The notes beneath the pieces are model-generated. The model had not been told where the DNA came from, ran no database searches, and saw only the letters and a list, made by a program, of their open reading frames with translations. Below are positions 40,754 to 52,556 of a DNA stretch of 64,000 bases, in pieces (position 1 is the stretch's first letter; each line of letters starts with the position of its first letter). Origin of the DNA: Cliona cf. orientalis (Eukaryota > Porifera > Demospongiae > Clionaida > Clionaidae). The DNA is taken from contig OZ005705.1 in assembly GCA_963930775.1 (NCBI GenBank), forward strand, positions 1,178,001-1,242,000, given 5' to 3'. Made by a program: the position numbers and the translations under genes.

Positions 40754-42955
40754 ATGAAGCATCTACCATTCCTCGCCACCTGCTGCATCCTATTACTGCT
40801 CGCTGACTGTAAGACGGTGCCACACAATAGTGATACTTGGGTCAGCAACTTTGTGGAAGATGCCAGTCTGCTCCAGTGGACTGTATGCAGCCAGAGCAAG
40901 AGCTCAAACTCATACTTAGCAGTGGTGAATAGTAGACATGTTTATCGATTGAATCCAGAGAATCTTTCAACTTCATCTGCAGCTGATCTAGATCTGAGAG
41001 GAGAGCAAGCATGTATCCATGTTTCGCTAAGGAAGCAAGCTATGTCTATTGGAAGTCATGTGGTTGCACTGTATGCTGATCGTCAGACATCAACATCATC
41101 GGGAGGAGGAAAGAGTCTGGAATTGATAGACCTACGCACTGTCACTAAGTCTCACACTGATGAGTCAACTTCTGACTTGGAAATGGATACAATTATTGAT
41201 TTGGCAGCTCCCACTAAGCCTCTGGTTGGAATACTGTACTCCACATGGCATGCACCATCAGGAGCATTTGCCATGCAAGACTGTGCAAAAAAGGCAAAAG
41301 CAGAAAACTCCACATGTCCAACGACCGAATATGTAATTCAAAACTCAAATGCTGGCAATGATAGCATTCGTATCAAAAATTTATTGAGCTCCTATAATGT
41401 CACACCAAAGAAGGGATTTTACTGTATTTATCGGAAACGTCCTGATGACAAAAATCCCCCACTCCCCGACTGTGCCAACATTACTGAGACACTGACACAG
41501 CACGCTAAAGAATTACTCTCTGCTGGAATCGATTTTGTTATTCTGGATGCTACAAATTTAGATCAGTGGCCGAATGAGCAGAGTGATACAGTCCAATTGC
41601 GGCCAACGGAAGTGCTCTTTGAGGAGTGGGCTCAGCTGAGAAAGAATGGAATGGATACCCCTAAGATTGTGGTTTGGAATTTGGCAAGGAACACGTCTGT
41701 GCTATGGAAGCAATACCTGGACCGTCTTTACAACAATCCAGATTATCAAGATCTGTTGCTGTTCAATAAGAGGACTGGCAAGAAGATATTCATGATTGTA
41801 GACAGCGCTAGTAAAGCACCTACGCAGGATGTTTTATCAGCGATTGAGAGCAACGGTGGTCATAATGACATTGACATCATCAAAGCATGGGCTCAGCTAC
41901 CACCTTCAAAGTATGCAAGTGGAACATGGACCTTCTTCACTCCTTGCGGGGGTGAACATTTTTCAACAACTGTGCAGTCAATGACCGAATGTAACCAACT
42001 ACTGACTGTTAATTCTCCAATGGGTACAGCCATGGCTGTCTCTCCGTCTTACCAGATGGCCTATGCTTCTGCTCCATTTCAAGCTCCCTCCTCTCTTGGA
42101 GGTTATACGTTCAAGATTCAATTTGCCACGGGTCTTAATAAGATGCCAGAGAATTTCTTTGTTTCGAGTTACAACGAGTTTATCACTGGACCTCGGCAAG
42201 ATGCCTTTGGTGGCAAAGACAAGCACCCTTATGTCACCTCAGTTGGACTGGAGTGGGACCCTGATCGTTATAGTGGGTGGGTGGATACCTATGGTGCTTT
42301 CAGGTCTCGTAACATTGAGCCGACGGAGGAATATGGTGACCTGTTCTACGACATACTGTCGTCTTGCTTTAGGGTAGTGGCTTTGAATGCAGCTGCAAAC
42401 AAGACTGGTTGCAATGTACAGGGGGAGGACTGTTGCAATATCACTACCTCACAGCTCTACAAACCAATATGGAGCTTGTCAACTGTTAATGGTACACCGG
42501 TGAACAAAATAGATTATTTGCTGACAGATAGTGAAAGTGAGCGTAATCAGAAGATTGCTCCTTCTGGAGGCTATCGGGAGATTTGTACTGCTACTGGTTC
42601 CACGAGTACTACATTTTGTTACGATGGAAGCCTTTCTACAACAATTGATGCTGCGAGGGGACCGTTTATTCTATTCTCTGAGAGCGCTAGTGACACAAAT
42701 CGGTTGCCACTGTACAGGTGTATGGGAGCTTTGTCTCATTACTTCAGTAACGACAAGGAGTGTGAAGGTGGTGGAAAGATGGAGAGCCTTCTAGGATGGA
42801 CTTCGTCACGCCGTAATTCGGAAACTGCTCGATCTCTGCATCGCTGTCTGGTGAACGATAGCAAAACTTCTAACCACACTTACCACTACCCTATGCTGGA
42901 CAATGGTTGCCCACAGGGAGTAGCTGAGGACAAGGTCATGGGATATGTGGTGTAA
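40754..42955 (+). CDS. Secreted glycoside-hydrolase-like protein (GH71/GH99-type resemblance), intronless
   Basis: 733 residues in one exon, with a signal peptide (MKHLPFLATCCILLLLADC). The middle third resembles the TIM-barrel proteins annotated as GH71/99-like: VGILYSTWHAP, then HAKELLSAGIDFVILDATNL, then KNGMDTPKIVVWNLA. Later come WTFFTPCGG and VSSYNEFITGP, where an Asn-Glu pair could be catalytic; that is an inference. The C-terminal part, with PLYRCMGALSHYFSND and MESLLGWTSS, resembles the short repeats of DUF5648-type domains. It has many Cys and N-glycosylation sequons, as expected for a secreted protein. Its intron-rich neighbours make the single exon notable. Family placement is from memory and moderate. 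Confidence 0.75.
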   Translation: MKHLPFLATCCILLLLADCKTVPHNSDTWVSNFVEDASLLQWTVCSQSKSSNSYLAVVNSRHVYRLNPENLSTSSAADLDLRGEQACIHVSLRKQAMSIGSHVVALYADRQTSTSSGGGKSLELIDLRTVTKSHTDESTSDLEMDTIIDLAAPTKPLVGILYSTWHAPSGAFAMQDCAKKAKAENSTCPTTEYVIQNSNAGNDSIRIKNLLSSYNVTPKKGFYCIYRKRPDDKNPPLPDCANITETLTQHAKELLSAGIDFVILDATNLDQWPNEQSDTVQLRPTEVLFEEWAQLRKNGMDTPKIVVWNLARNTSVLWKQYLDRLYNNPDYQDLLLFNKRTGKKIFMIVDSASKAPTQDVLSAIESNGGHNDIDIIKAWAQLPPSKYASGTWTFFTPCGGEHFSTTVQSMTECNQLLTVNSPMGTAMAVSPSYQMAYASAPFQAPSSLGGYTFKIQFATGLNKMPENFFVSSYNEFITGPRQDAFGGKDKHPYVTSVGLEWDPDRYSGWVDTYGAFRSRNIEPTEEYGDLFYDILSSCFRVVALNAAANKTGCNVQGEDCCNITTSQLYKPIWSLSTVNGTPVNKIDYLLTDSESERNQKIAPSGGYREICTATGSTSTTFCYDGSLSTTIDAARGPFILFSESASDTNRLPLYRCMGALSHYFSNDKECEGGGKMESLLGWTSSRRNSETARSLHRCLVNDSKTSNHTYHYPMLDNGCPQGVAEDKVMGYVV

Positions 42956-43384
42956 CCACTTTGAGTTAATTATTGTGTTGTGTTTCATAATGATGAGATT
43001 GCAAAATGCTGCCAACTAATGATTTTACTACCTCAACCATGTTAAAGGGTCACTGTGGTGTATGTAGCATATTGCTGGTATGTTATTCTTGCTGTACACA
43101 TGACATTTACATGTATAATATTATAGTTGGTCCCAAAATTTATAGATTATATTATTGTTATTGTTGACTGTTAGCGGTACATACGTACTACTGTACTATA
43201 ATGTAATGTACATGCATCAAAATTTAATGCTATGGACCTTATCGATCCTGACTGGTAGAGTTGATTCAATTTTAATTCAATGAATATTTATAAATTGTCC
43301 ATAGAGCTACTTACTTAATAATAATCATAATGATCTAACTAATAATACCGGTACTTATTGCTACCATAATATATTTGTGTCTCC

Positions 43385-43479
<95 letters not shown>

Positions 43480-44023
43480 AGCCTTATCATTTATACCGTC
43501 TGCCATGACATTGTGTAATCTGCTCAATGTTGATGCTTATAGTATTGATGTAACCCCCAAGAAATTAGCATGTATGCAATATGAAACTTAATAATTATTG
43601 TGTAAGTTACTATGAGAGAGAGAGAGAGAGAGAGATCTAGAGGGAGAGAGAGTAGAGATGTGAACACCATGCTATTTATGATTGATTCTCAGTTTATTCT
43701 GAGAAATGAGCACCCAGTGTTATTCACAAATAATACACTAGAGACCCTTGCATGAGATAAAAGTATTATTATCATGTGTGGGAACAAGTTGATGCATGCT
43801 GGTAGGCACTGTCAACAACTACCTGTTTATGTAAACAATCACTTGTACCATACATAAAGTTTATGTTTCAATCGTTGATTTTCTGATACAATTATTACAT
43901 ATTACTCTAAGAATTGTGTACGTAGATCTACAGCTATACAATGTCACACGATTACCAATACTTACATAACTACAGTGTGTTATATAATAATTGCCAACAA
44001 AGTTTATGCCACTTACAGACGGC
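42956..44023. other. Convergent intergenic region
   Basis: Between the convergent glycosidase-like gene and the membrane-protein gene. Contains two GA microsatellites and AT-rich DNA; no gene is supported. Confidence 0.5.
43389..43478. repeat. (GA)n microsatellite
   Basis: About 45 perfect GA units. A shorter GA run follows at about 43615-43635. The poly-Ser-Leu frame across it is an artefact. Confidence 0.97.
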
Positions 44024-45880
44024 TTAATAAGCTGATTGTGGAGCATACGATTTGTACTCAACAGCACTGTCCTGTAGAGCAGTACACTCAGAAATATTAT
44101 TGGTGCTCGCAGAAATCGTGAGAGATCTGCGATAATCGAAGGCCTCCAGAAGGTCGTCCTCTGGGGTAGATTTCTGCTGAAACAAGCTTTCCAAAACCCC
44201 TTTAATTTTATCCTTGATTCGACGAGGGGTAGCCCAGCCGATAAGCAGACCAGTTATGTAGCAGACTGGGATGGCTGCTGCTATAAGTATCGTCCAAATA
44301 AAGAAATTATTGTAACGATTCTCACCAGGTGAGAGAGCATATGCTGATGCTGCAAGGTAGCCGTAGACAATAACTATGAAAAAGAACGCATCCAATTTGT
44401 TGTACACTGAAGATTTGTAGGGTTGAAAAAGGACAACAAGAAGTAATGCTGTCAGCGTGAAGATGGCTACTAGTGGGTAATAGAAACGGCTGAGGGTCAA
44501 GGAGAAAACCAAAAGGTTAATGACTCGTATCGTGAGATATATGGCAGCAAAGTATCGACAATCAATCGGTTTTGTTCGAAAGTTACTGAGGAAGGTATCC
44601 ATGAAAATATGCAGCGCTTGGAAACTGCATGACTTGAACTGATTTAAGAGTTTCTGGAAGCAACGACAGGGGTAGAGATAGAGCAACATTAAAGGAATAG
44701 CATTGAAGAGAAACATCATAAATATAGCCAGTACAGCAAATGGTTTATGCTCACTACCAAATGTTTCAATGCTGCTGTTGTGATAGAGAAATGACGGATA
44801 CTGTTTGTTTCCATCCATATCGTAGATATTAGTGGGCAGGAGTAGATCAAATGATGTGTTGAGAATCTTGACATAGCTGAGAAGAATGAACGTAGCAAAC
44901 ACGCTGATTAACGACTGCTTTATGTTCCATTCCTTTCGGAAATGGAAACAACACTTGTGAATGGGTTTTAGGAATCGCTGGACTGTGGGCATGTGGCTAT
45001 AGATCTGAATGAACCCATAGGTGACTAGTATTAGGAGCAGTGGATATATGGCAACCAAGTAGTCAAGAGCCACCACACCTAGTGAACTCATCCCCGGATG
45101 TATGCAAAAAGGGTTGTAAATGGCACGAAAGAAATCCAAATTCCAAATAGAGAACATTGAAATTGCCACTTCTACCAACTTCAACTGTATTTTGTGACTT
45201 TGTATATAGGACGTTTGCAAAGCATACAGATAGCGAATGTGAGTTGGCATGGCGATCACTTGACTTACAAGGATGTAGCACTGCAGCTTTGGGGCAACGG
45301 CTGAAATTCTAAACGCAAGGACGATGAAATAGAAGACGGTTAGTGGCAGGAAGGCAACTGCTATGTATCTCACCCAGTAGTGCTTATTGTGTTTGCACCT
45401 TACACAGGCAATACTATAGGAATACACGGGAGGAGCATAGTTAGGGATGCAGTTCCCGCAGAGCTGACCTGTTCTCTTTTGATCAAGACAGGTAAAATTG
45501 TCCAGTTCTGAGAGTTGGCGTGGCATATCTATCATGTACTTCCTACTGCAGGAGTATAGACAGTTGCCTACAATGGTTTTGTTGAGTATGCTGCTCTGTG
45601 ACATGCAGTAGCAGGCTAGTAACTGTACTTCTTTTGATGACTCGTTGCAGCGGAGTAGACCATCAAGCGATTTTCCACATTCACAATCTACTGAATAACT
45701 AGTTTTATTATTTTCAGGATCCGCTGAGCAACTTGACACTGGTCTCATCCATGGCGGACAGACGGTGTCTATTTCAGCGTTTGCAGCTTCTGAATCATCA
45801 TGAGCAAATGCCAGACTGCTATTGAGCTCTGAATGTACTGCGGCCGTTGCCAGCATCAGTATCAGTATCGCCAATCTCAT
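44024..45880 (-). CDS. Cys-rich multi-pass membrane protein of an uncharacterised family
   Basis: 618 residues in one exon. Signal peptide MRLAILILMLATAAVHS, then about 150 extracellular residues with many Cys, including CECGKSLDGLLRC, ACYCMS and the diagnostic GQLCGNCIPNYAPPVYSY followed by CVRC. About nine hydrophobic segments follow (for example YIAVAFLPLTVFYFIVLAF, LVAIYPLLLILVTYGF, FAVLAIFMMFLFNAIPLMLL, PLVAIFTLTALLLVVLFQPY). The cytoplasmic tail is acidic and Ser/Tyr-rich. I recall similar proteins as large uncharacterised families in sponges and cnidarians; no function can be stated. A receptor-like or channel-like role would be a guess. It is head to head with the SLC38A11-type gene, 229 bp away. 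Confidence 0.85.
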   Translation of the reverse strand: MRLAILILMLATAAVHSELNSSLAFAHDDSEAANAEIDTVCPPWMRPVSSCSADPENNKTSYSVDCECGKSLDGLLRCNESSKEVQLLACYCMSQSSILNKTIVGNCLYSCSRKYMIDMPRQLSELDNFTCLDQKRTGQLCGNCIPNYAPPVYSYSIACVRCKHNKHYWVRYIAVAFLPLTVFYFIVLAFRISAVAPKLQCYILVSQVIAMPTHIRYLYALQTSYIQSHKIQLKLVEVAISMFSIWNLDFFRAIYNPFCIHPGMSSLGVVALDYLVAIYPLLLILVTYGFIQIYSHMPTVQRFLKPIHKCCFHFRKEWNIKQSLISVFATFILLSYVKILNTSFDLLLPTNIYDMDGNKQYPSFLYHNSSIETFGSEHKPFAVLAIFMMFLFNAIPLMLLYLYPCRCFQKLLNQFKSCSFQALHIFMDTFLSNFRTKPIDCRYFAAIYLTIRVINLLVFSLTLSRFYYPLVAIFTLTALLLVVLFQPYKSSVYNKLDAFFFIVIVYGYLAASAYALSPGENRYNNFFIWTILIAAAIPVCYITGLLIGWATPRRIKDKIKGVLESLFQQKSTPEDDLLEAFDYRRSLTISASTNNISECTALQDSAVEYKSYAPQSAY

Positions 45881-46109
45881 TTTTCACCAATCTTCTTCGT
45901 TTTCTAGCAAATTCAATACCTGCTCATGGAGGCGTATACATGCGACTTTAATACATCTACCTGCAGGGAGCGAAATCAACGCATAATGGTTCTAACTTTT
46001 ATACACATGCGCAAAATTTACTCATTTTTAGTGTTCTATTTATGCGTATAAATGTCTAGACACTCATGAATTTCGAAATTCTTATTTGCTAGCTAGCCCT
46101 CTCAGAGTC
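45881..46109. promoter_or_regulatory. Probable bidirectional promoter
   Basis: 229 bp separate the divergent start codons of the Cys-rich membrane protein (-) and SLC38-like copy 2 (+). The interval must contain both transcription starts. No specific motif is supported. Confidence 0.5.
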
Positions 46110-49100
46110 ATGTCTGAGGTTGAACTGGTGAATGTATCGAGGCTGAGCGATAGCCCTAGCACTGGGCCTCCCGATCGCCTTGATGGATCGTCAATAAACG
46201 GAGATCTTCCCCGCACAGATGACGACCATGAAGCAACGACGAAACTAGTTTACCTCGACAAGGAGGGCGTCGGCTCTGGGGCTCCAGAGGTATCTGTCCA
46301 CTATTCCAAGTCTGTCCACAGCCCGGAGCGTGATGAGGAATGCGACGGAGAAGCAGACCGCCTACTGCACGAGGTAGATATATCATAGTGGAAAGTATGC
46401 AGTGATGGATGCATTTAGTAGTGGTCGTCTGGAGTCTTTTAGTATTTCTGCAAGCGTGATCATAGATGTGAATTATCTTTGCTGTGATGCTTTTTGCTGG
46501 GAAATTGTGATGAACATCATGTCTTAATTTTTGTTCCTGCTCCAGGGTGTTGGTGAAATGGAGAAAGAAGATGAATCTGAAGTTGAAGATGACCAGAAAG
46601 CTCTCATTTATAAACCTGAGGTACATACGTACTAGGAGTTAGAATTTATATTGTTGCAATCATGTGATGCCAGCTGTATGCCTCACTTTGCAGGGCGGAG
46701 AAATTGAGAAGGAGGAGGGGGAGGAGAGAGACACTGGGGATAAGAAGTACACCAGCTCCTTAGCAGGTGCCAGTATGAACTTCATCAACTCCATCATTGG
46801 CTCAGGAATCATAGGTATACACTAGTACTATACTCCAAAAATCGCAACGTATTCCTATCTTAGTGGCTTTCTGGTGCATTCAAGTGTGTGACTACACTAA
46901 AGGCAGTGATATCCTGTATATACTTGACACTTTAGCTCAGAGACACAGATGCTGTATACCATAATTGTTCAAATCTTTAATGGGGGTAGATGTTTGCTTG
47001 AGTTATATACATGTACATGTGTAGTGTAGCTAGTTAATTTCTCTATTTTTATAAGTTTTCATAACCCTGCTATATTCCTCCATTAGGTATACCCTCTGCC
47101 CTTCGTCAGTCTGGCTTTCTCACTGGAACGGTTCTCCTCGTCCTGGTGGCCATCATCACCGACTACACTGTCATCCTGCTCATCAAAGACGCCTTTCTTG
47201 CCAATAAGTTCTCCTACCAGGAGATGGTGACTGCTGCCTTTGGTCGCCCCGGATACTGGTACCTCACCTTTGCACAGTTCTTCTTTCCTTTCTTTGGTGA
47301 GGAACAGTGTGTCTCTTTCAAAACTCACTTATTGTATGTACAAGTATGTGCTATTATTAATTTTTGTGTTGGACCTCTGAGAAAGGTATAGTTGTCACTA
47401 ATATAAGAGATAGGCCATGCAGATATGTGTCCATAATAAAGAGTTTATGTGCTTTGTATAGCTACTATTGAGCAATTACTGTAACTTTATTTTGTAGCGA
47501 TGACTGGATATGTTGTGATAGTCGGAGACACTTTCAGTAGACTTCTAGATCAAATAGGTAAGTAATCCCCCCCCCCCCTCCCCCTTTACAAACTGTAACT
47601 GAGACTGGATAATAATCTTTGTTAGCCTTTCTTCTCCACCATGAGCTACCTCCTGCCCTGGCTGAACCGCGGAGCATCATCATTAAGATCACTGCGGTCA
47701 TTCTGGTCATGATGCCACTATCAATGCTCAGAAGAATCTCAAGGCTGGAAAAGGTATGGCCATACTGACAAACCCAGTTGTCTTATTCCAAGCCCCTCAA
47801 TTATGGTATTCAATATACTTATAAGCAGTCTTCTCTTTCAATAGATATCTGGTTTTGCTATCCTCTGCATTGTGTTCATTGTGACAGTGACCGTGTACGA
47901 AGTCTTCAATCTCTACTGCTCAGTGTGAGTTAATGTGCTCAATTATCTCAGCACAGTGATATCGATCCATGCTTCTACTGTTCCATTAACAGTCGTTGCT
48001 TCACTCCGACTTGCTGTGATTCTCTGGTGACTTCATGGATCATCAATAGTGAATTTATAGAGGTGAATTCAATGCTACATGTGTGCACTGAATCGTGGAA
48101 TTATATTATTTTTATTCCTTGACTACTATTTCTCAACTCTCAAGGCTGTTGGGATCTATGCTGCAGGTTAGTCCCATCATAATTATTATCAACTGGCCTG
48201 GATATGAACCCTGTAGAATAGTTTTAGTTATGTGTCACTGTAGTAATTAATATTTTCATTGTCCGTACTTGCAGCGTTTGTGTGTCACCACAACACGTAT
48301 CTGATCTACGGTTCCCTCCGACGACGATCACTGACTCGGTTCTCCATCGTCTCCCACGTCTCTGTCTCTGCCAGCTTTGTCTTCTGCATTGTGCTCGGTC
48401 TGGCAGGATTTCTCACCATCCTCGGAGAAACACAAGGTATGAGCAAAATGAAACGTCTTCCATTAGTTTTAAGAGATATGTACATCATCATGTGCGTTTG
48501 CATGTGCTTATTTCAGGATGTTTCTTGTGCATATTTATGTTTGCAAATCTAAAATTTAATACCATCCTACAGCACATACATATTATGTACATGTATACTG
48601 TGGAACCTACTCTGAAAAGTTAGTTCATTCATTTCTTTATAGGTGATCTCCTCAACAATTACTGCAAGATTGATCCAGTTGCCAATGCCACTCGGTTCTT
48701 CTTTGCCTGTGTCGTCATGCTCACCTACCCCATAGAGTGCTTCGTTGCCAGAGAGGTACATGCACGATAATTCTCTCTTTAATGTTATAGTACTGTGTTA
48801 GGATGAATGCTAGAGATGCAGAACTACAATGTGCTTTTCTGTGTGATCATACCATCCAGGTCGTAGAAATCTCTCTTGCAAGAATTCCCTACCGTGCCAT
48901 CTCATGGATACCAGTTCCCCCCATCAGAAAGGTATGGCAAGTACAGTCAGGAGAACATTAGTAGTGTACTCCTGGTAGAGTATCTACACTGTATAGTAGT
49001 TTTTAATGTGTACAATGTTAAGTGTATGTTTTATTTAGGCCATCAATCACTTATTATACACCCCTCGTCATGAGTCCCTTATTCGTCACGTCATTCTGAC

Positions 49101-52100
49101 TCTCCTCCTAGTGGGGGCCACTCTGGCTATTGGAATATCGACAAACGACCTGGAGATTGTACTAACATTCAACGTAAGTTGTCACAACATGCAAGTACAA
49201 GTAGCTGAAGCAACTCAAATAGAGTTTATATTATAGGTAGATACATGTAAGTTCATCACACTATAGATAGATTGTTTCCACATGGGAGTTGTACAGGTAG
49301 AGCTACACGTAGTTATTATTTTTTACGAGAAGGGTAGCCATTTTTGTGGGTTTTCTGTTAGTATTTGGTCGATGGTGGCTCTGGGGATTCCCCTGTCCTC
49401 CATCTTCGGTACAATGTTCTCCAGGATGTGGCCGTAACCATGGCCACCATAGCGTACCTGGGGGTATGTAAATAAACACTTTGGAGGGTGGGGAGGGATG
49501 GTGGTTCAGATGACACTGTATTATGTTATAAATTTACCAGTCTATGTTTGCTGTGAATGTCGTGAGAGAGCAAGATTCGGTGAGCGTAGCCGTTGTCAAC
49601 CAGTAGCTTGACCTTCTGTATCTTTTGAGCATCGCTTGGAAAGTCAACTGTACTAGCCCACTGTTCAATTATTCATTATCACAGGGTCATACTGCCCAGC
49701 ACGCATAGTATACGTGTACCTGGTAGTGGGAGCATTCTATTCCAAAGAGATCGAATTCAAGGTAGCAGCTGCTTCTCTTGGCAAAGTCTAGCAGTTTTTG
49801 GTCGCTGAAGATGGTTCGGTCGAGGTGGGACATCACCGTGTGTGAGAGATCTGCTCCAGCCGACTCCAAAACATCCACAATTTCTCCTGGAGACGTTTCT
49901 TCTCGTCCGGGATGAATAATGAGAGGGGCACCTGAAGGAGGGGGGAAAGAAGGGAGGGAAGGAGAGGGAGGGAGGGTAAGAGGGTACTGCATATAATAGA
50001 TAGGGATATTCCTTTAATTACCAGTCTTCTGTTGGGCGATGGCAGCTGCTTGGAGAGACTTTCTCTCACAGTCTGTCAATGGGGAGGAACAGCCCACCTC
50101 TCCAATTAATCCACACCTTACACCACTCTCGCCTATCCCATCCACAATCTCTTTCACCAAAATTTCAGATATCTACCTTGCGTAATTGCGTAGCGTAAAT
50201 TTTATATGTACCTCTTCCACACTCAAGAGTTTCACATCTTCTGGAATAAACGGATCAACGTAGAAAGAAGTTCCGACAATGACATTCACACCACTCTCTT
50301 GTGATATTCTTGGCAGTGCTTCCGGTTTATACCTGAAATAAAAATCTGACTTTTACATTGCATTTAGAACTGACCTAAAATGAAACATTTTTAGCATAAA
50401 ATATACACGAACTGGTTACCTGAGTCCAATGGATGTGAGGTCACAGACTGTAACTCCCCCCAGCTGTTTGTAAATCTTCAGTTCAGAAATGATATCCTCT
50501 TCATTTCTCATTTGAATATTCTCTTTAACACTGTACCTGTGAGTGAGTGTGTGCAGGGAGAGGAGAGGAGAGAGAAGGGTGTGCATACCGCAATAATATT
50601 AAATTATGTAGGTGTTGATCAAGGAATAGTTGCTAGAATCTTTCAAGGGAGAACACTTTGTAAAGCGATAAAAGAAGCTTAGCATTAGTGTTCTTGATGT
50701 ATTGCACAATTTCGTTTTCATGGAAAAGCATTCACTGATAGCTACGGAACCATCACATCCACAGAAGGTTTTCTGATTATACGTACTGTTCTCAGTTACG
50801 TCATGCAGACCTACGGAAACTGTCTGATCTTTCCGAGATTTTTCCGTTCGAAGGTCAAGTCCGCCAGATTGTCTGGTCCATACTCTGGCTTCTTGACAGC
50901 TCCCTCAAAGTTGAGCAGCATGTGCTCGTGCGGAAGGACCACTCCCAGCTCTCTCGGCTCCTTCAAACCTAGGACTAGGTAGTCCAGACATCAGAGATAG
51001 GGTTACTCATAATTATGATCAAGGACAATCCAGTTGGGGAAAAGTACTCTTCTATTCCAGAACTTCAGTAATTTTAATAATCATGATTCTCTATGCACAC
51101 TTCTTAGGAAGGAGAAATCAACTTCAGCCAAAATTGCAATGCTTGAGGCTTTGGATTAGTACATGTGTGGCTTTGCCTTCTTACCTGTTAGCACCTTGCC
51201 TCTTAGATCTGCTGTCATGATGGAGGTATCTTCTTTGGGGGTGGAAATACTGGTGCAATGGGGTTAACTTTTACAGGGTCTGTTTGCACAAGCGAGGTCA
51301 ATCAATCATTGTGTAGATCTACCACATTTTCTCACATGCACAATAGTACCAGTAGGTACATGTATGTACACATGTAATAGTTTCAAGTACTGTAATTCAT
51401 GTTAATTTTCGCTCGCAAAATTTTTGTGTTAGAAATATTTGTATAACAATATTTTCGTTAACTTCAAGCACACGCCATATTATAATAAATAATTATTAGT
51501 ACATGTAAAATATTTTTGCTTTCGTCACTTTGTGCAAAACAAAAAAATTTTAACAACGAAATTTTCGCAAATTACTTTATACTCATACACACACATACAC
51601 ACATACACAGGGTTGTTTCACTGCCATCCCGCTAGCCTTCATTCTTCCGACAGCCAGCTACCTGAAGCTATCCAAGACCAAGTGGTGTTCTCGGGGCAAA
51701 CTGGTCGCTCTCGCTGTGCTCATCTTGGGAGTGATAGTCATGTTCATTGGCACAGGACTGGCCATCAAGAAAGTAAGCTATAGTATAGTATTATTATATT
51801 CAAGACTAGTGTTTATTGCTGTGGTGGTACGTACATAGCTGGTTCAATAATAATAATTGTGTTTGTGAAATTAGCAGTGCTAACGTCATCCCTCTCTCTC
51901 TTTCTTTTTCGCGTATGCAAATTAAAATAATAAATTTGTGTGTGCAAAAAAGGGGAGAGGAAGAGCCCGGGAGTGAGACTATAGGTAGAAAATCTTATAT
52001 TATACTGTTTTCCAAATACTTGAGCTTGTAGGATTTAGCTGAGCACAATACAGGACGCAACACTCTGAATTCGATGCTACATTAAAATTGTCTATAACTA

Positions 52101-52357
52101 CAATGTATTTTCTCTTGTAGGTGGTGGATAGCTATTCCCACTTTGATTGCTACAGTCCTAAATACTGCCACGTCAGCAACGCCTCGCACGAGGGAGTCTG
52201 CTGTCACCTCCATAACTCCACAAACAGCTTCAACCTCACTGTACCACTCTGTGACTGCTCCAGGCTCTGTCCTGACACTAGCATCCTCAGTCAGTTGTCT
52301 GATGACTACTGTTATAATGTAGACGGGAACTACGAAACATGTGAAAATGGTTTTTAG
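46110..52357 (+). CDS. SLC38A11-type sodium-coupled neutral amino-acid transporter, copy 2
   Basis: Paralogue of the 11,191-17,359 gene. 15 exons: 46110-46373, 46546-46620, 46694-46814, 47087-47296, 47498-47557, 47626-47753, 47845-47924, 47993-48062, 48145-48166, 48275-48436, 48643-48755, 48860-48931, 49039-49173, 51611-51772 and 52121-52357. All phases agree, giving 636 residues. It has a long acidic N-terminus, [51 protein letters not shown] and [14 protein letters not shown]. After the last membrane segment there is a Cys-rich extracellular tail of about 75 residues that copy 1 lacks. A 22-nt microexon (48145-48166) is shared with copy 1. Intron 13 (49174-51610) contains the whole PTER gene on the other strand. 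Substrate specificity is not inferable. Confidence 0.93.
49323..51218 (-). CDS. PTER: PTER, phosphotriesterase-related amidohydrolase, nested in an SLC38-like intron
   Basis: A metal-dependent amidohydrolase-fold enzyme; the mammalian orthologue hydrolyses N-acetyltaurine. Eight phase-consistent exons: 51218-51185, 50968-50815, 50536-50420, 50332-50212, 50172-50022, 49931-49720, 49660-49538 and 49457-49323. They give 348 residues, against about 349 in human. Motifs are LPHEHM (metal-site His25 and His27), [47 protein letters not shown] and [18 protein letters not shown]; the end is NPQKWLPFS. All metal-ligand positions I can recognise are kept. The whole gene lies within intron 13 of SLC38-like copy 2 on the opposite strand. 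A broken second copy follows the host gene. Confidence 0.95.
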
Positions 52358-52556
52358 CTTTTTTTCTTTTTTTAACCTCCCTTCAATTCACCAGATGATG
52401 TTATTTATTCATACATGCACAGTTATTACTTTCTGCACAATTAAAATTTATGTAATTGACATAACCATCCCCCCATCCCTTTCTCTCTCTCTCTGTCTCC
52501 CTCCCTCTCTCAATTCTCTTATTCTTACGGCCGACAACACAATGATACTGTACTAT

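Noticed and set aside
40754..42955. Bacterial contamination as the source of the intronless glycosidase-like gene
   Set aside because: It sits between two clearly eukaryotic genes with continuous flanking sequence and has a eukaryote-type secretory N-terminus; transfer in the past remains possible.
48259..48761. Overlapping frames on both strands near transporter exons 10-11
   Set aside because: Shadows of the two SLC38-like exons, whose borders match the paralogue exactly.
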